A stretch of DNA of 64,000 bases from Scytalidium lignicola (lineage: Eukaryota > Ascomycota > Leotiomycetes), in contig NCSJ02000099.1 of NCBI GenBank assembly GCA_002812745.2, positions 62,001-126,000 of the forward strand, in the 5' to 3' direction. Of the stretch, positions 1 through 11,923 are shown piece after piece (the stretch's first letter is position 1; the number at the start of each line of letters is the position of its first letter). The position numbers and the translations under genes are program-made. Under the pieces are notes generated by a model. That model was not told where the DNA came from, searched no databases, and was given only the letters and a program-made list of their open reading frames with translations.

Positions 1-324
1 ATGGTTACGAACGTGAACATCACACCTGCCGCGCTGAAAATCATCCCTGCCGTAGCTTCGGAGACGCGTATCGAGTGCTTTCTCGAACAGGATTTGTTAG
101 TTAATATCACTCATCACGAGCTTGTGCCGAGACACGTTCTGCTCAGCAAAGATGAGAAGGCGAAGTTATTGGCTAGGTACCGCCTGAAAGATACTCAGCT
201 TCCCCGCATTCAGGTTGGAGATCCGGTGGCGAGGTATTTGGGACTCAGGAGAGGTCAAGTTGTGAAGATTATACGAAAGAGTGAAACTGCTGGTCGTTAT
301 GCCAGTTATAGGCTTTGTGTATGA
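1..324 (+). CDS. RPB5: RPB5 (RPABC1), shared subunit of RNA polymerases I, II and III; 5' end outside window
   Basis: This is the last exon, or the 3' part, of the gene for the ABC27/RPB5 subunit shared by all three nuclear RNA polymerases. The 107 visible residues are the conserved C-terminal assembly domain, with [49 protein letters not shown] and the near-invariant ending [11 protein letters not shown]. The full protein is about 210-230 aa in fungi, so the N-terminal jaw domain lies upstream of base 1, and the ATG at base 1 is an internal methionine or a chance match, not the true start. The TGA stop is at 322-324. It converges with the acyl-CoA ligase gene, whose stop is about 160 bp away. 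Identity is very secure; only the 5' boundary is unknown. Confidence 0.96.
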   Translation: MVTNVNITPAALKIIPAVASETRIECFLEQDLLVNITHHELVPRHVLLSKDEKAKLLARYRLKDTQLPRIQVGDPVARYLGLRRGQVVKIIRKSETAGRYASYRLCV

Positions 325-484
325 TTACTTGTAGCCCAATTTTGTTGTATTTTCATTACATGGAGTCGGATGGAGTTCGGGATGGTCAAAAGCATGGACA
401 ATAGGTGTCCCGGGCTACGGTTTTTGAGCAAGAGTCTGTTGCTAGAGAGAAATAAATTTATTTCAATATGGCATATAATAGACA

Positions 485-2323
485 TTACAGCTTTGCCTTC
501 TCTATCACACCGTCTCTCACAACAACACTCCTATCGGTTCCATTTGCTCTATCTCTCAACACCCTCCTCAAGATCTTCCCACTTGCCGATTTTGGAATAA
601 CATCAACAAATTCTATCTCCTTAACCCACTTATGTCTAACCTTTTTCTCACGAACATATTTTAACAACTCCTCTCCTAACTTCCTAGGCTCTGGAGCACT
701 AGGCTTGGGAACAACATATGCTTTGGGTTTCTCTCCGCTATAATCATCAGGCATTCCTAGAACAGCACAATCCTCTACAAATTCGTGTCCAAGAAGCAGA
801 TCCTCCAACTCAGCAGGTGCCACTCCAATACCTCTCACTTTAATCATCTCCTTGATTCGATCCGTGATGGTTATCATCCCTTCCTCATCAATCATCGCTT
901 CATCACCAGTATGTAACCAACCATCCTCGTCAAACGTCCTTTTTGTCGCCTCATCATTATCCAGATATCCCATTACAATCTGTGGACCTCTGGCAAGTAA
1001 TTCACCAGGCTTCCCGACGCCGAGTTCATTCCCATTCTCGTCCACAATCTTCACTTCAGTGGAAGCGCAGATTGTCCCCACCTTGTGGGCATACTCATAG
1101 CCATACTTCTCCGGAGGGTGAGCAGTAATACAGCTACAGCTTTCCGTCATGCCGTACCCCTGCTTAAAACCTGTCCAGGGAAACTTCGCTTTGAGCTGCT
1201 GCAGGATCTCTTCACTCAGGGGTGCGGCCCCCGAGCTAAACCTTGTGACACCTCGTAGATCGTACTGATCGACGATGGGATCGCGAACTAATCGAATTAA
1301 TATTGGAGGAACGAGGAGGAGCTCACTAATCTTATATTCTGCGACGGTGTCTAGCATGCCTTTCATGGTGAACGAAGGGAGCATGTAGACTTCTGCGTTT
1401 AGAAGGATGGGAAGATGAAGCACATGGACAAGGCCGGTGATGTGAAAGGACGGTAGTACTGCAAGGACCTTCTTGTGGGATTCCGGGGTGATCTGCTGGA
1501 TTTGAAGACATTGTGCAATCACATTTTGGTGAGCAATCATAACCTATGTCGCCAGTCAGTAATTTAATTCGCATACTCGATACAGAATTAAAAAAGTAGA
1601 GGCAAGAAGACTTACCGCCTTTGGAAGTCCTGTTGTCCCACTGCTGAAGCTCAAAAACCCACAGAGCTCGAAATTATTCTTTCCCTTTGGGATCTTATAT
1701 TCTGGCACCTGGCCCTTCTCACCATATGACTTTCCAATCTCAAGAAGCTCTTTCATAGTTATGAACCCGTCCATTTTCCCCTCCAGTAAAAACACATTTT
1801 TCTTGTCAAGTCCAGCTGCCTTCGCAGCCGCAGCAGCAACGTCCATACTCCCTGGCACGGTCATCAGGAATTTAGCTTTGGCGACCTTCAACGCGTATGT
1901 CATTTCCTCCACATTATATGCCGGGCTAGCTCCCGATACTACGCCTCCAACGCGATTGACACCCAGCATGGCAACGGGATACCAGATCGTATTTGGGGAG
2001 AAGAGGGCTACTGTTTCGCCAGATTTGAGACCGTATCTTTTCACGAGAGCGGTAGAGAGCCATGTTGTATACGTCTTCACATCAGCATAGGATATTCGTT
2101 CCTTGGTGGCGGCGTTGGTGAAGCCCCGTAGTTCATGTTTTGGGAAGCGGGCAAGGGGCGAGGCTGGGGAGTCGAAGAGCCATTGCCATGTCGTAATGTT
2201 TCTAGGAACTAGAAGAAAGTGAGCATAGAGATCCAAATGTGGAGACTTAATTTATCATTATAGTCAATTAACCGTTTGAGAAGACCTACGGTCAATATCT
2301 AGCTGAGTGCTTTTGAACAGCAT
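485..2323 (-). CDS. 4-coumarate-CoA ligase-like acyl-CoA synthetase, probably peroxisomal
   Basis: An ANL-superfamily enzyme that would activate a carboxylic acid to its acyl-AMP and then its CoA thioester. I place three exons: 2323-2290, 2208-1616 and 1543-485, giving 561 aa. The tiny first exon supplies MLFKSTQLDID, joined in frame to LPRNITTWQWLF, which matches the usual start of fungal 4CL-like proteins; the two introns are 81 and 72 bp. The P-loop SSGTTGLPKA is at about residues 200-209, YGMTES at 339-344, TGD at 421-423, and the hinge region DRIKEMIKVRG follows. The last three residues are AKL, a peroxisomal targeting signal type 1. Such fungal enzymes activate fatty, phenylpropanoid or secondary-metabolite acids; the substrate cannot be read from sequence. 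No frame breaks are seen. Confidence 0.93.
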
Positions 2324-2871
2324 CGCAGAAGGAGAGATCTTCAGAGTACTGTAGAGTAGAGAGAAACTGACAAACTGATGACAACGAAATCTAAAATCAA
2401 AGAGGCAACGAAATTTGCAATTAGAATGAGGAGAAATCACTTATATATTATATGTTACCACGAAATTGGAGAAGATTGGTATCAGACAGCACCAGTCATA
2501 TGCTACCTTGCCATTTTGGAGATGGCGGAAGAGATAATGGAGGTTAGAGTGCGGGGTTGCTGGTCGCCCACCTTTCGAGACCCCTTGAGGAAGAACCTCG
2601 GGAGTGGAGTTGTTCCCCCCGTCAAAGTACCGACTGAGTCAAAGTGGCAAACGTCGCCAAGATCTTTATATTGGGGAAGATACAGTGTTAACAGCAGAGG
2701 AGATTAAAGATTGGATATTTTATAATGTAAGCGCTTCTCTACCCAAGCCATTGATCCTCCCATCCCGCCATGGTTTTGCATGATCAAGTGATATATCCTA
2801 AACCCAACTCCAACAATGAATGTCATGACAGCATATCTGCAACAGCAGCAACAAAAGGTATCTAACATCAA
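2324..2871. other. Intergenic, acyl-CoA ligase to CDC45 3' end
   Basis: It holds the promoter of the minus-strand ligase gene and the 3' flank of CDC45. One short open frame at 2378-2707 (+) has no recognisable domain and no coding signature. I see nothing else here. Confidence 0.6.
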
Positions 2872-5548
2872 TCATCCAATCACCGCCTTCATGCTCAAGC
2901 TCTCCAAAAAGCCAGCCAGGTCTTCCTTCTTCACCTCCACCACGCAATGTTCGAAACTATCGATCCTCACCCGGGCATTCGTTTCCTCGACTACTTCTTG
3001 GAATGCGTTGCCAAATTTGTTACGGCCAAATCCCCTGACCTGGGACTCTTCATCTTCCTCGTCTTCATCAGAGGAAGAATCCGATCCTTCAGACTCAGTC
3101 TCATCCTCTTCTTCCTCGTCCTCGTCCTCACCGTCTTTAACTGCTTGCTGTCGTTGTGCCCGTTTCTCTTCTTTTGCCTTTTCCTTCTCCTTCCTTTTAA
3201 GCTCCTTTGCCTTGGTTTTTGCCTCCTTCTTTTCTTTCCTCTCTTTCGCTGCAACCCGGTCTGTGAATCCCATTCCTCCTCCACCTATGCCTACTACAAC
3301 ATACACCCCTCTGGTCTCGTTCAACCCTGCAAGAACCAGTGGTGTTCCTCTTCCGCCGTAAGCCAACTTTCCTTTCTTTTCTCGTTCCTGCTCCGCAATT
3401 GCTTCACCGATCCATAAAGCAAGTTTTGTCAGAGCAGAAGGGTGGCTGAAGAGGGCTACATCCGGTCCGTCTTTCACGACACACATCCGGAAAGCTCGAA
3501 GATGTCGGATTTGTCTCTTCTCAATTAACGAAGTACCAGTTCGGAGGATAGCACGGTGAAGATGCTGTGCAGTTGGAAGTGCGGCTTTGAGATCCTCAAT
3601 TCTAGTAATGTCATCAGTTAGCTACTGGAACCGGCCTATGAATAACTATACTCACTTCTCAAGAGCGTCATAAGCATCCCAAAACCTCCCCACCCATTCT
3701 TCACCTTGCTGTGTCCCATTCTCATCCGTGATTTCGGTGACTTCTTTTCTTCGGTTCCAGCCACCGTTCTCAGTTGCCGTAATTGTACCAGTTCCGACTT
3801 CCAGTATAGCACCCACGACGACTCCAACATCCTGCGCACTCAAAGTCGCCCTCCAACCCCAACTCCTTACAAATCCCCAGCCTTCTTTCGCACCTCCTAT
3901 GTCCCTGCCATCGGTATCCGCCGCTGGAACCAAATCATCCAGTCCATACATTTCCGAATATTTCAGAAGTTTCGATCGTAGACCTCTCTTCAAATCCATA
4001 TCCATGTGTGTATAGCTTTGCTTGCACTGCACAAGACTGACGCCCATCTTTGCAAGGAGCTTATGGAGTCTCTTCCGCCCACTCTCTGACCATATATGTA
4101 GCCGTGCCGAAAGATAAGGGGAGTGGAGCATACTGTCATATAAACTCCAATGTCGGATGAGGAGGAACTTCGGCTCCGGTGATAACCGGATACTAGTGTC
4201 AGTTGGGCTTCTCGCAGTAGTTGGAATTATTCCATTGTCCGAAAAGCTTCGACCCGAGAAACCATCTGATATCTCTGGTGGATTCAGACGCCGTACTTCA
4301 TCGCGTAAGATTTGTCTGATCTTCGATCCTCGCGTTCCAAGCCATCCTGACCCTAGTTGTGATGATTTCTTGCTTGATACACCTACACCAGCAGCTGATC
4401 TACCATATAATTCCATTGAAGTTACACCTACAATCGTCATCCATAGCAGATCATTGTCTTCCCTACCAAGCTCCGAGGCTAAGGAATACATCATTGACGA
4501 TATTGGTTCAGAATATGACGTGCCCAGTGAATAATACTCGTGTAGCACCATTTCATGCTTCCTCCGTAGTTTCAGCAAACGGCGCCGTAATGTCCTCGCT
4601 GATAGAGCTTTTGGTGGCTGAGCAGGAGTTGGAGAGATTGAACGGGATGCAGAGAAGGCTGTGGAGCTAGTGTGGAGAGATAGAAGTTCACGACGCCGGG
4701 GCCGTGACGGTGAGCTTGGAATTGGGCTCGACTGGAAGCGTGGTTAGTATTATTTATAGGATAAGGAAGAAGATGCATACCGAGTTACTTCTTCGCCGTT
4801 GCCGTGGTCGATCCTCGTCTTCGCTATCTCCCTCCTCGAGTTGATCAGACCACGACTTGCGTTTTTGCCCCACCTGCACTTTCTCATATCCAGATTGGCT
4901 CTCTTCATCGTCATCTGTGTCACTACCTTCACTATCCTCGCCATTATTTGGCACTTCTGGCATGTCCGTTAATGCAAGATATGAGGATTTTTCTGAATCC
5001 ATTTCTTCCTCGATGTCCCCGTCGTCAAAGACAATAATGCCACCTTTGCCAGGCTTGTAACTCGGCTCGATCATTCCCCCTTCAACGCCTGGTATAGTGT
5101 TCTTTGCAGCAGCATCCCCATCATGAATTGGGTTTGGAGGACACCCCCCAAATATATTCCCCAAATTCCACGGTCGTCGCGCGTCAACAACCCAGACCTC
5201 AACTCCACTATACGAAACAGAATCGTCTTCTGTTTCAAGACCAAGTAGACTGCCAAGATCAACCATCCCTCCAACTCCTAGACAGACCACAACCCCTCCA
5301 CTGCCGCCTTCACTCTCCATCATCGGTCGGATAACATACTTTCCCGCGCGTTCCAGATCTCCATATCCTGCAATGGGTTGGATTTTGTGAGGTATATAAT
5401 CACGTTTAAGCAGATGTGTAAGGATTCGACAGCCGCAGAGAGCATCTGGTTCAAGAGCCACTAGAATAAGCACTGGGGGAGAGAGTGGGTGGTGGGTCTT
5501 CTGGAGGTGGATATATAGTTTCGAGAGAAGTGATCGCGGGAGATACAT
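2872..5548 (-). CDS. CDC45: CDC45, DNA replication initiation factor (CMG helicase subunit)
   Basis: Cdc45 joins Mcm2-7 and GINS to form the replicative CMG helicase. Three exons: 5548-4781, 4731-3656 and 3601-2872; introns of 49 bp (branch ACTAAC, acceptor CTTCCAG) and 54 bp; 857 aa. An in-frame ATG at 5566 would add six residues, but the family begins MYLPRSLLSKLY, so I choose 5548. The DHH-like N-terminal region is clear (SPPVLILVALEPDALCGCR, DYIPHKIQPIAGYGDLE, VWVVDARRPWNL). It is followed by an acidic stretch and a basic/serine-rich linker (RPRQRRRSN). The C-terminus GRNKFGNAFQEVVEE..FEHCVVEVKKEDLAGFLE is typical. A long Lys/Glu-rich coiled segment and a Glu/Asp/Ser run (exon 3) form a lineage-variable insertion. 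A putative MluI box lies upstream. Confidence 0.96.
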
Positions 5549-5660
5549 GTTTTCGGGGTATCTCAAGACGTGAAGGTCATAAAAGCATCAAAATATACTC
5601 AGAAATTCGTCAATGCTGCCCACTAAATTCGTCAGTTGCTCGTCGTCGCGGTCGATCCGA

Positions 5661-5666
5661 ACGCGT
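5661..5666. promoter_or_regulatory. MluI cell-cycle box (ACGCGT) upstream of CDC45
   Basis: A perfect ACGCGT lies about 113 bp upstream of the CDC45 ATG. This hexamer is the MBF (Mbp1/Swi6-type) site that drives G1/S expression of replication genes in yeasts and is conserved in many ascomycetes. Position and target gene both fit, but a single hexamer can occur by chance. Confidence 0.5.
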
Positions 5667-6394
5667 TTGGAAGTCAGCGAGAGTAAGTCTACCAGGGAAA
5701 CAATGCCATGATAATTCGGGAATTAATATGCGTAAGAAGAATACTAAAGAATACTAAGGGCATGAAAGAAACTGTGCCCAATAATTAACATAAAAGTCCA
5801 ATGTATGCTGTGGTATCAGAGGAGTCCTGGCTGAGGCCGTACTGGAAGGTTTTGGTGGAAGTCGCGGTTCAGGTCGAACGACGCGACTAGGTGGTCCGTG
5901 CACAAAGCGCCGTACTTCTAATTAATTGCACCGTCTGACCACGGTCCAAAAGTTAATATCACCAAGCATTGTCCTAGGTAAATATTTGGATTTGTGGCAA
6001 TTGTCAGTTGTCAATTAATTAGTTTTTTACAATGATTTTAGCACTTTTCTTGCTTTCATAGCACCCAGTATGATTCATGTCTTTCCCACTGCATCATCGT
6101 ATTCTTTGTCTATTAACTCTTATCTCCTTATTTGCGCAAACTCAGATTAATAACACTATAACTGTTTTTTTTTTTTTTTTNAAAAAAGGCAAGAGTAAAA
6201 GTTTATATCCCTTTTGAGTTACTGAACTAGGTTCATGGATAGCCTTTTGTGATGCATCGTATTGAAGAGAATTGCAGGCTTAAACAAGATTTTCAAAGAA
6301 TGAAGGCTCATTTACAAGTATTACAACTCGGCAAATGAATTCATTTTTGTTTGTGATTTACTATCTAGTATCAACGTGGAACGTCAGGGAATAT
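5667..6394. other. Intergenic, CDC45 5' flank to FAD oxidoreductase 3' end
   Basis: No gene is recognised. An AT-rich part near 6,000-6,200 contains a T run followed by N at 6181 and an A run, probably an assembly artefact at a homopolymer. Confidence 0.6.
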
Positions 6395-7597
6395 TCAATT
6401 CCGCTCGTTTGTCTTGTAGATATCATTATACCCTTTCAATGATTTTTCTTCAAGAGTTGACCACTCCTGTCCACGGAACCTCGCTGGATCCAAGCTCTCC
6501 TTCATTCTCCTATCAACTGCGCCTCCTTCGATGAGTTTGGTGATAAATTTTGCTGTCCCAGCTGCATGGGTTACCCAAACCGCAGCTGCCATATACAATC
6601 CATTGACGGACGGAACTTCACCTACCAAGGGCAGATTATCTGGTGTCATAGAGAAGATTCCATTGAATTTCTTCTCTGGTATCAGGTTCTTGCCGATAGA
6701 TAGCAAGTTACAAGCCTGTTCCAAAGTCGCATTGAAATCCTCAATCCAATTCCCGATAGCCGTCCCATTCGTTGGCTTGTATGGAATGGGCTCATGATTA
6801 TAGGATCCAAACCCGTAGAATAGCCCATGATCACGAGCATAAACGTGATGTTCTGGCCAACGCACCCAAGGCGCCTTGCGGGAGCTAGGTTTCTTGCTAT
6901 TGCTATACATATATGGATGTCCCACAGGCACGACCGGAATTGGGAAGTCCAGATCGTGACATAGGTCTTGAGCCCAAATACCGGTAGCAAGGATTAAAAT
7001 GTCAGCACTAAAGGTGGACAAGGAAGCACCTTGGATTTCAACGCCTTTCACTCGACCGTTAGAGATGGTTAACTGTGTTACATCTGCTTCTATAAATTGC
7101 ACACCATTCTTTCGCGACTCTGCTTGATAGAAGGATGTGATATTGGTGGTGTTTGCTGTCCCATCAGCCGTAAAGTGAAGCGCTGCTCCTACCTCGGAGG
7201 ATTTGACCAGCTCAGGGGCTAGCTCTACAGCATGCTCAGGAGTAATCATCCCTGCCGGAAGCCCAAAATTTCTAGCATCTTCACATCGTGTTTTGAGTCG
7301 CTCAATTCCTTCAACACTAGTTGCAACCTCTAGTCCTCCAACGATATTGAATCCATCCGGAACCTTGATATATTCAATAACACTGTCAATTGCTAATCGC
7401 GTGAGAACTTCGGATTCATTGAATTGACCCACGAATCCTGGTGCATATGCCGTTGAGCCTACTAAAGGGCTAAGAGACCGGTCAACAACGATAATCTGTC
7501 TCTTTTCAGAAGACTGACTATTTGACAAGAAATAAGCCAGGGCAGAACCAACGATACCAGCCCCAACGATAATAACCTTTTTCTGAGAGTCCGTCAT
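6395..7597 (-). CDS. FAD-dependent oxidoreductase (DAO family, dimethylglycine-oxidase-like FAD domain only)
   Basis: A 400-aa intronless member of the D-amino-acid/sarcosine/dimethylglycine oxidase group, which oxidises N-methyl or amino groups of small amines with FAD and releases H2O2. The Rossmann dinucleotide motif VIIVGAGIVGSALAYFL is at residues 8-24. GSTAYAPGFVGQFNES and the following VGGLEVATS resemble the FAD domain of dimethylglycine oxidases, and the C-terminal FAD motif region TPDNLPLVGEVPSVNGLYMAAAVWVTHAAG is present. The C-terminal folate-binding GcvT-like half of bacterial dimethylglycine oxidase is absent, as in many fungal homologues. No PTS1 is visible (ends NERN). The substrate is unknown. 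The catalase 2.3 kb away could deal with the peroxide, but they are not an obvious pair. Confidence 0.88.
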   Translation of the reverse strand: MTDSQKKVIIVGAGIVGSALAYFLSNSQSSEKRQIIVVDRSLSPLVGSTAYAPGFVGQFNESEVLTRLAIDSVIEYIKVPDGFNIVGGLEVATSVEGIERLKTRCEDARNFGLPAGMITPEHAVELAPELVKSSEVGAALHFTADGTANTTNITSFYQAESRKNGVQFIEADVTQLTISNGRVKGVEIQGASLSTFSADILILATGIWAQDLCHDLDFPIPVVPVGHPYMYSNSKKPSSRKAPWVRWPEHHVYARDHGLFYGFGSYNHEPIPYKPTNGTAIGNWIEDFNATLEQACNLLSIGKNLIPEKKFNGIFSMTPDNLPLVGEVPSVNGLYMAAAVWVTHAAGTAKFITKLIEGGAVDRRMKESLDPARFRGQEWSTLEEKSLKGYNDIYKTNERN

Positions 7598-9909
7598 TTT
7601 ACGCTTTGACGTAGTTCAAATTGAAGCAGCTTAATGTCATTTATCACTATGACTTAATGGAATTACAGGATTCTAGAAGATATATTCTGATAACTAGTTA
7701 ATATCGCTGCCTAGCCTTGGGGTTGATTCGTTGACTTTAGGCGGAGCATAAACATCCACGCCCTGCCGAATACATGACGGATTTAGTTTCACTAAGACCT
7801 CACAAAAAGTTTCATTGGAAGGCAAATAAATAATGCAGAATTCCCAACGTCAGAGTCATGCTGCGCTTGGTACTTAGAAAAGAGGATGAGTGACATTTTA
7901 ATTTTTGCCATTCCTGCATTCCTGGTGAATTCTTGAGCTCTCCAATGACGAAGCGGGTTAGATAACTCTGATTGGTAAAACACTTCACTGTTATTCCGCT
8001 TCATGTAATATTTCCTGTAGAGTAAATGGCTAATAACTCGTTAAAATCAAGCCAGTACAACATGCTTGATTTTCTAGCCTTGCATTGTGCCTCTTTAAGC
8101 TTTTTGGTGGCAACCAAAATTTCCGAGGCCAGGAACAGAATATTTCTTCTCTCAACAGTCTATTCGTTACGGTTAGCATTATGCTACCTGTTATTATGGT
8201 AGAGCCTTGCGCTATTCAGTATAATTATGCAAATAGACTTTAGTCGTTTTGACGTACTCAGCAAGTTGAAAATTCCGCCTTCCTTCGCCCTAATATCCAG
8301 CAAAGGAGTGGTAGCAAAGGTAACAATGCTGCAGTACCTAATCTTGACTCGAGGACTTGTTCATGTTGAAAATAGCCGTGCTCGGTCGGACAAATAAAAT
8401 CAGCCCTAAATGCTTGCTTCATTGATGTACAATAGGCTGCATAACAGGTTGGTCCTACACGGCAAAATCTATATAAGACAGTTCTGACGGCCACCAGTTG
8501 TAATTTTATTTATCGGGACAACATCAAATATCAAAAGCCAATGCGGATGTTGTAGACAGTATGAGTGGTATTGCCTGGTCCCTGAAATGGCCTTGCCAGT
8601 CTTTCAATCTTAAAGATTGTGGATCACAAGTTCAAAGATCTCAATCTTAAATCGTATTATATGATAAGATAAACCAAGTTTGAATGTTTATCTTTTCAAA
8701 CTGATGAGCATAGTTAATTTATAGTATGAAATATGCTAGGTTTGATAACTCTACCAATGACCTACTCCTGGTACCATCTGCATAGAGATGGTGAACTGCG
8801 ATATCGTGAGTTTCAGACTTGCACAACTCCATAATAACTCTTACTGCCACCCCGGTTTACATGTAGCGCAGACTTCAGAATTTGACATTCACTGTTTTCA
8901 AATAACTTTCTTTTTAAGATCCTAATCGTCGGCCATTTTCTCATAGCCTGAAGAATAAGACCAGTTGTGTGATGTGAACTTATTATTACATCACATCCAT
9001 ATCGGATAGTTCGGGAATGTTGCGGCATTCGCAGTCGCTTCTACTCTTACGTCATGACGGTCCTCTTTACAAAATTATTCTATGAGTACTTGATCGCCTA
9101 GCTAATATCTTAATTTTATAACAATAATAGCATATTGAAGTCCTAATATGAGATCGGTTCTTCAAAACAATATAGTTTGAGCTACGGGTATAGATGGCTA
9201 CGACAATAGTGTCATATCGTAGACTAAATAAGGTGACAAAAGATTAGAGGTCATAAATACAGAGTATTTAATAAATAAACATGACTCTAATGAACTAGAC
9301 TTACGGTAGCTGGTAGTTGTTTTACTGCACCTGGCCGGCTTCCGAGGGTCCCAGAGTAGGAAATTGGATAAAGCCAATGGACTGTTAGCCACTGACGGCA
9401 GCTTACTGGTTCCTTTGACTGTCTGTAAGGTACTCTCTGCCCCCACCTACTAGTTGATGATCTCGACCCATCAATTCCAGTTAATCAGCGATTTGCATGG
9501 GAAAGGAAGGCCCACGAGCACCGGCATTTTTAAAGGAGGAATCCTCATTGGGCATCGGGTCTTTAGGCCACGCAAAGCTTAAACTTGCCATCTTTTCACC
9601 GAGCCGTTCAATACGTTCTAACGTATCATTTGTTCAATGTCTTACTTGTTTTCATTTGAGATACCATTGAAGCATCTGAGTGGCACGTTACGATTACGGG
9701 AATGAGATTTAGGGCACTAGATGTCATAGAATGACATCAGGGCTTCAAGAAGCGGAGCAATTCGTAGTACAACATGGTATATATATATTTGTATAACAGA
9801 CCTAAGTATACACTTTCTTTCCTTATCACGTTTCATGTCCCCAGACTCCATCTCATTTGCAACTACATATAATTACCCCTAAATATTTCCACCACATAGA
9901 CTTATCAAA
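7598..9909. other. 2.3-kb intergenic region without a recognisable gene
   Basis: It lies between the FAD oxidoreductase (minus) and the catalase (plus), so it contains both promoters. Several open frames of 60-80 codons occur, for example 8258-8494 (-), but none shows a domain or a convincing splice structure. A TATA-like ATATATATATTTGTATAAC at about 9778-9797 is a candidate catalase promoter element. Confidence 0.55.
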
Positions 9910-11633
9910 ATGGTGCCGCCGAATATCCAAGGGGCTTTCAAGAGTCACCTTAACCCAGTAGCAACCCTTGCTGAAGGTTGTCCTGTTGTAGATCCTAGTA
10001 CAGTTCTGCAAGTACGCACGTCTTATGGCGGCGGTGGCCTCGGTCTTCTACAAGACACTCAGTTGATTGAGACTCTAGCTCACTTTCCTCGTGAGCGGAT
10101 TCCGGAACGAGTGGTCCATGCAAACGCAGCTGGCGCCTTCGGTGAATTTGAAGTTACTCACAATGTCTCTCATCTGACTGATGCCGCTTTTCTTAATGGA
10201 ATTGGCAAGAAGACCCCTGTTCTCACAAGAATATCTACAGTTGGGGGCGAGAGAGGCTCAGCTGACACGGTCCGGGATGTTAGAGGATGGGCACTCAAGT
10301 TCTTTACAGAAGAAGGAAACCAGGACTTTGTCTTCAATGACATTCCAGTATTCTTCGTTCGCGATCCCATCAAATTTCCTTCTCTGAATCGCTCGCACAA
10401 GCGCCATCCACGAAATAACATCCCAGATCCCAATCGGTTCTGGGATTTTCACAATCACAACCAAGAAGGCATCCACGCCCTGATGCATCTCTTTGGTGGG
10501 CGCGGCATTCCTGCATCCCTTCGCAACATCAGCGGTTATTCAGGCCACACATACAAGATTGGAAAAGCCGATGGCTCTTTCAAATACGTCAAATTTAGCT
10601 TCAAGCCTGATGCCGGAAACAAAGATCTTCCGGCAGACGAGGCCATGAAGCTTGCAGGAAGTGACCCTGACTATCATGCGAGAGATTTGTATGAGGCTAT
10701 TGAAAGAGGAGACTATCCCACCTGGACGCTTTTTATCCAGATCATGGATCCAAAGGAAGCTGAAACTTACCGATGGAATATCTTTGATATGACAAAGGTC
10801 TGTTAATAACTTAGTATTCATACGAGATTGGATGTAACTAACTGGTTTAAAAGGTCTGGCCGCATGCCGATTACCCATTGGTTCCGGTAGGCAAACTGAC
10901 ATTTAACCAAAACGTAAGATTTCTCCTAGATCCTATTATCAACATATACTGATTATATTTAAAGCCACAAAACTATTTCCAAGATATCGAACAAGCCGCA
11001 TTTTCACCATCGACAATGGTACCAGGAATTGCACCCTCAGCAGATATCAGTAAGTTCTCACGGCCGTCCTTAGGAGTTATATCAATTGCTAATACAACAT
11101 AGTGCTCCAAGCCCGGATGTTCTCCTATCCCGACGCTGCACGATACCGTGTTGGCCCCAACTACCAGCAGCTCCCGGTTAACAGACCGATTTGCCCCGTC
11201 TACCAACCCTATCAACGTGACGGGCCAGCCACTATTAATGGGAACTATGGTGGCGATCCTGATTATGTCCGTTCACAGTTCGTTCCACTAGCTAAACCAA
11301 GGTTGGTGGATGATATCGAGCATGACCAGTGGATAGGAAAGGTCACGGCATATACAAGTGAGGTAGTCGAGGATGACTTTGTGCAAGCTCGGATGTTGTG
11401 GGCGATTATGGGAAAGGAGGGAGTACAAAATGAATTCATTGAAAATGTTGCAGGAGATCTAGGCAAATGTATTGAAAGCATTAGAAGAGATGCTGTTGGT
11501 AAGATAAATTTCCCAAGACATCCTGGTTTGATTATAATTTCTGGAGCTAACTTGTTCTATAGCTGTTTTTGCAAGAGTTGACAACGACCTCGGTAGAAAA
11601 TTGGCTGCAAAGGTTGATGTTACGGGTTATTAA
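9910..11633 (+). CDS. Monofunctional haem catalase (small-subunit type)
   Basis: Breaks H2O2 down to water and O2. Five exons: 9910-10797, 10854-10913, 10965-11049, 11103-11498 and 11563-11633; introns 51-64 bp; 499 aa, the usual small-subunit length (large-subunit fungal catalases are about 700 aa). The distal haem His is H70 in [14 protein letters not shown], the distal Asn is N143 in VFNDIPVFF, and the proximal haem Tyr is Y353 in [12 protein letters not shown]. The first intron has a less common GTCTGT donor and repeats AAGGTCTG at both borders, so its exact edge is the least certain. There is no N-terminal signal peptide and the protein ends VTGY, not a clear PTS1, so it is probably cytosolic. 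All family residues are intact. Confidence 0.95.
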
Positions 11634-11923
11634 GGAAAGCTCTGTGGTCACGAAATCTCGAAGAATATAATAAATGTGGTGTGCAAAGACGCGGTATCAA
11701 TTCGAATTAGTATGAGCAAACTCAATTTCTATTACGAATCGCTATTGGCTCTAGTTCAGATTTCACTTCATAATCAAGATAATGAAGTTCTTTTCTCCAA
11801 TACTTTCTCTAATGGCTAAAGTTTCACACCAACCGGAATACTTGGCTCTGTAAGGTAATCAAATAGCGTGTGATACTGTACGTTCAATTTTGATTCTGCG
11901 AGCCTCTCCTTCCTATCTAAGTT

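Noticed and set aside
2378..2707. 109-codon plus-strand frame in the ligase-CDC45 spacer
   Set aside because: No recognisable motif, no conserved pattern, and it lies within a promoter region.
2816..3417. Ser- and Phe/Leu-rich plus-strand frames over the CDC45 3' exon
   Set aside because: Antisense shadow of the Glu/Asp/Lys-rich CDC45 insertion.
8258..8494. 78-codon Cys-containing minus-strand frame
   Set aside because: No signal peptide or cysteine pattern of a known secreted family; length is within chance for this region.
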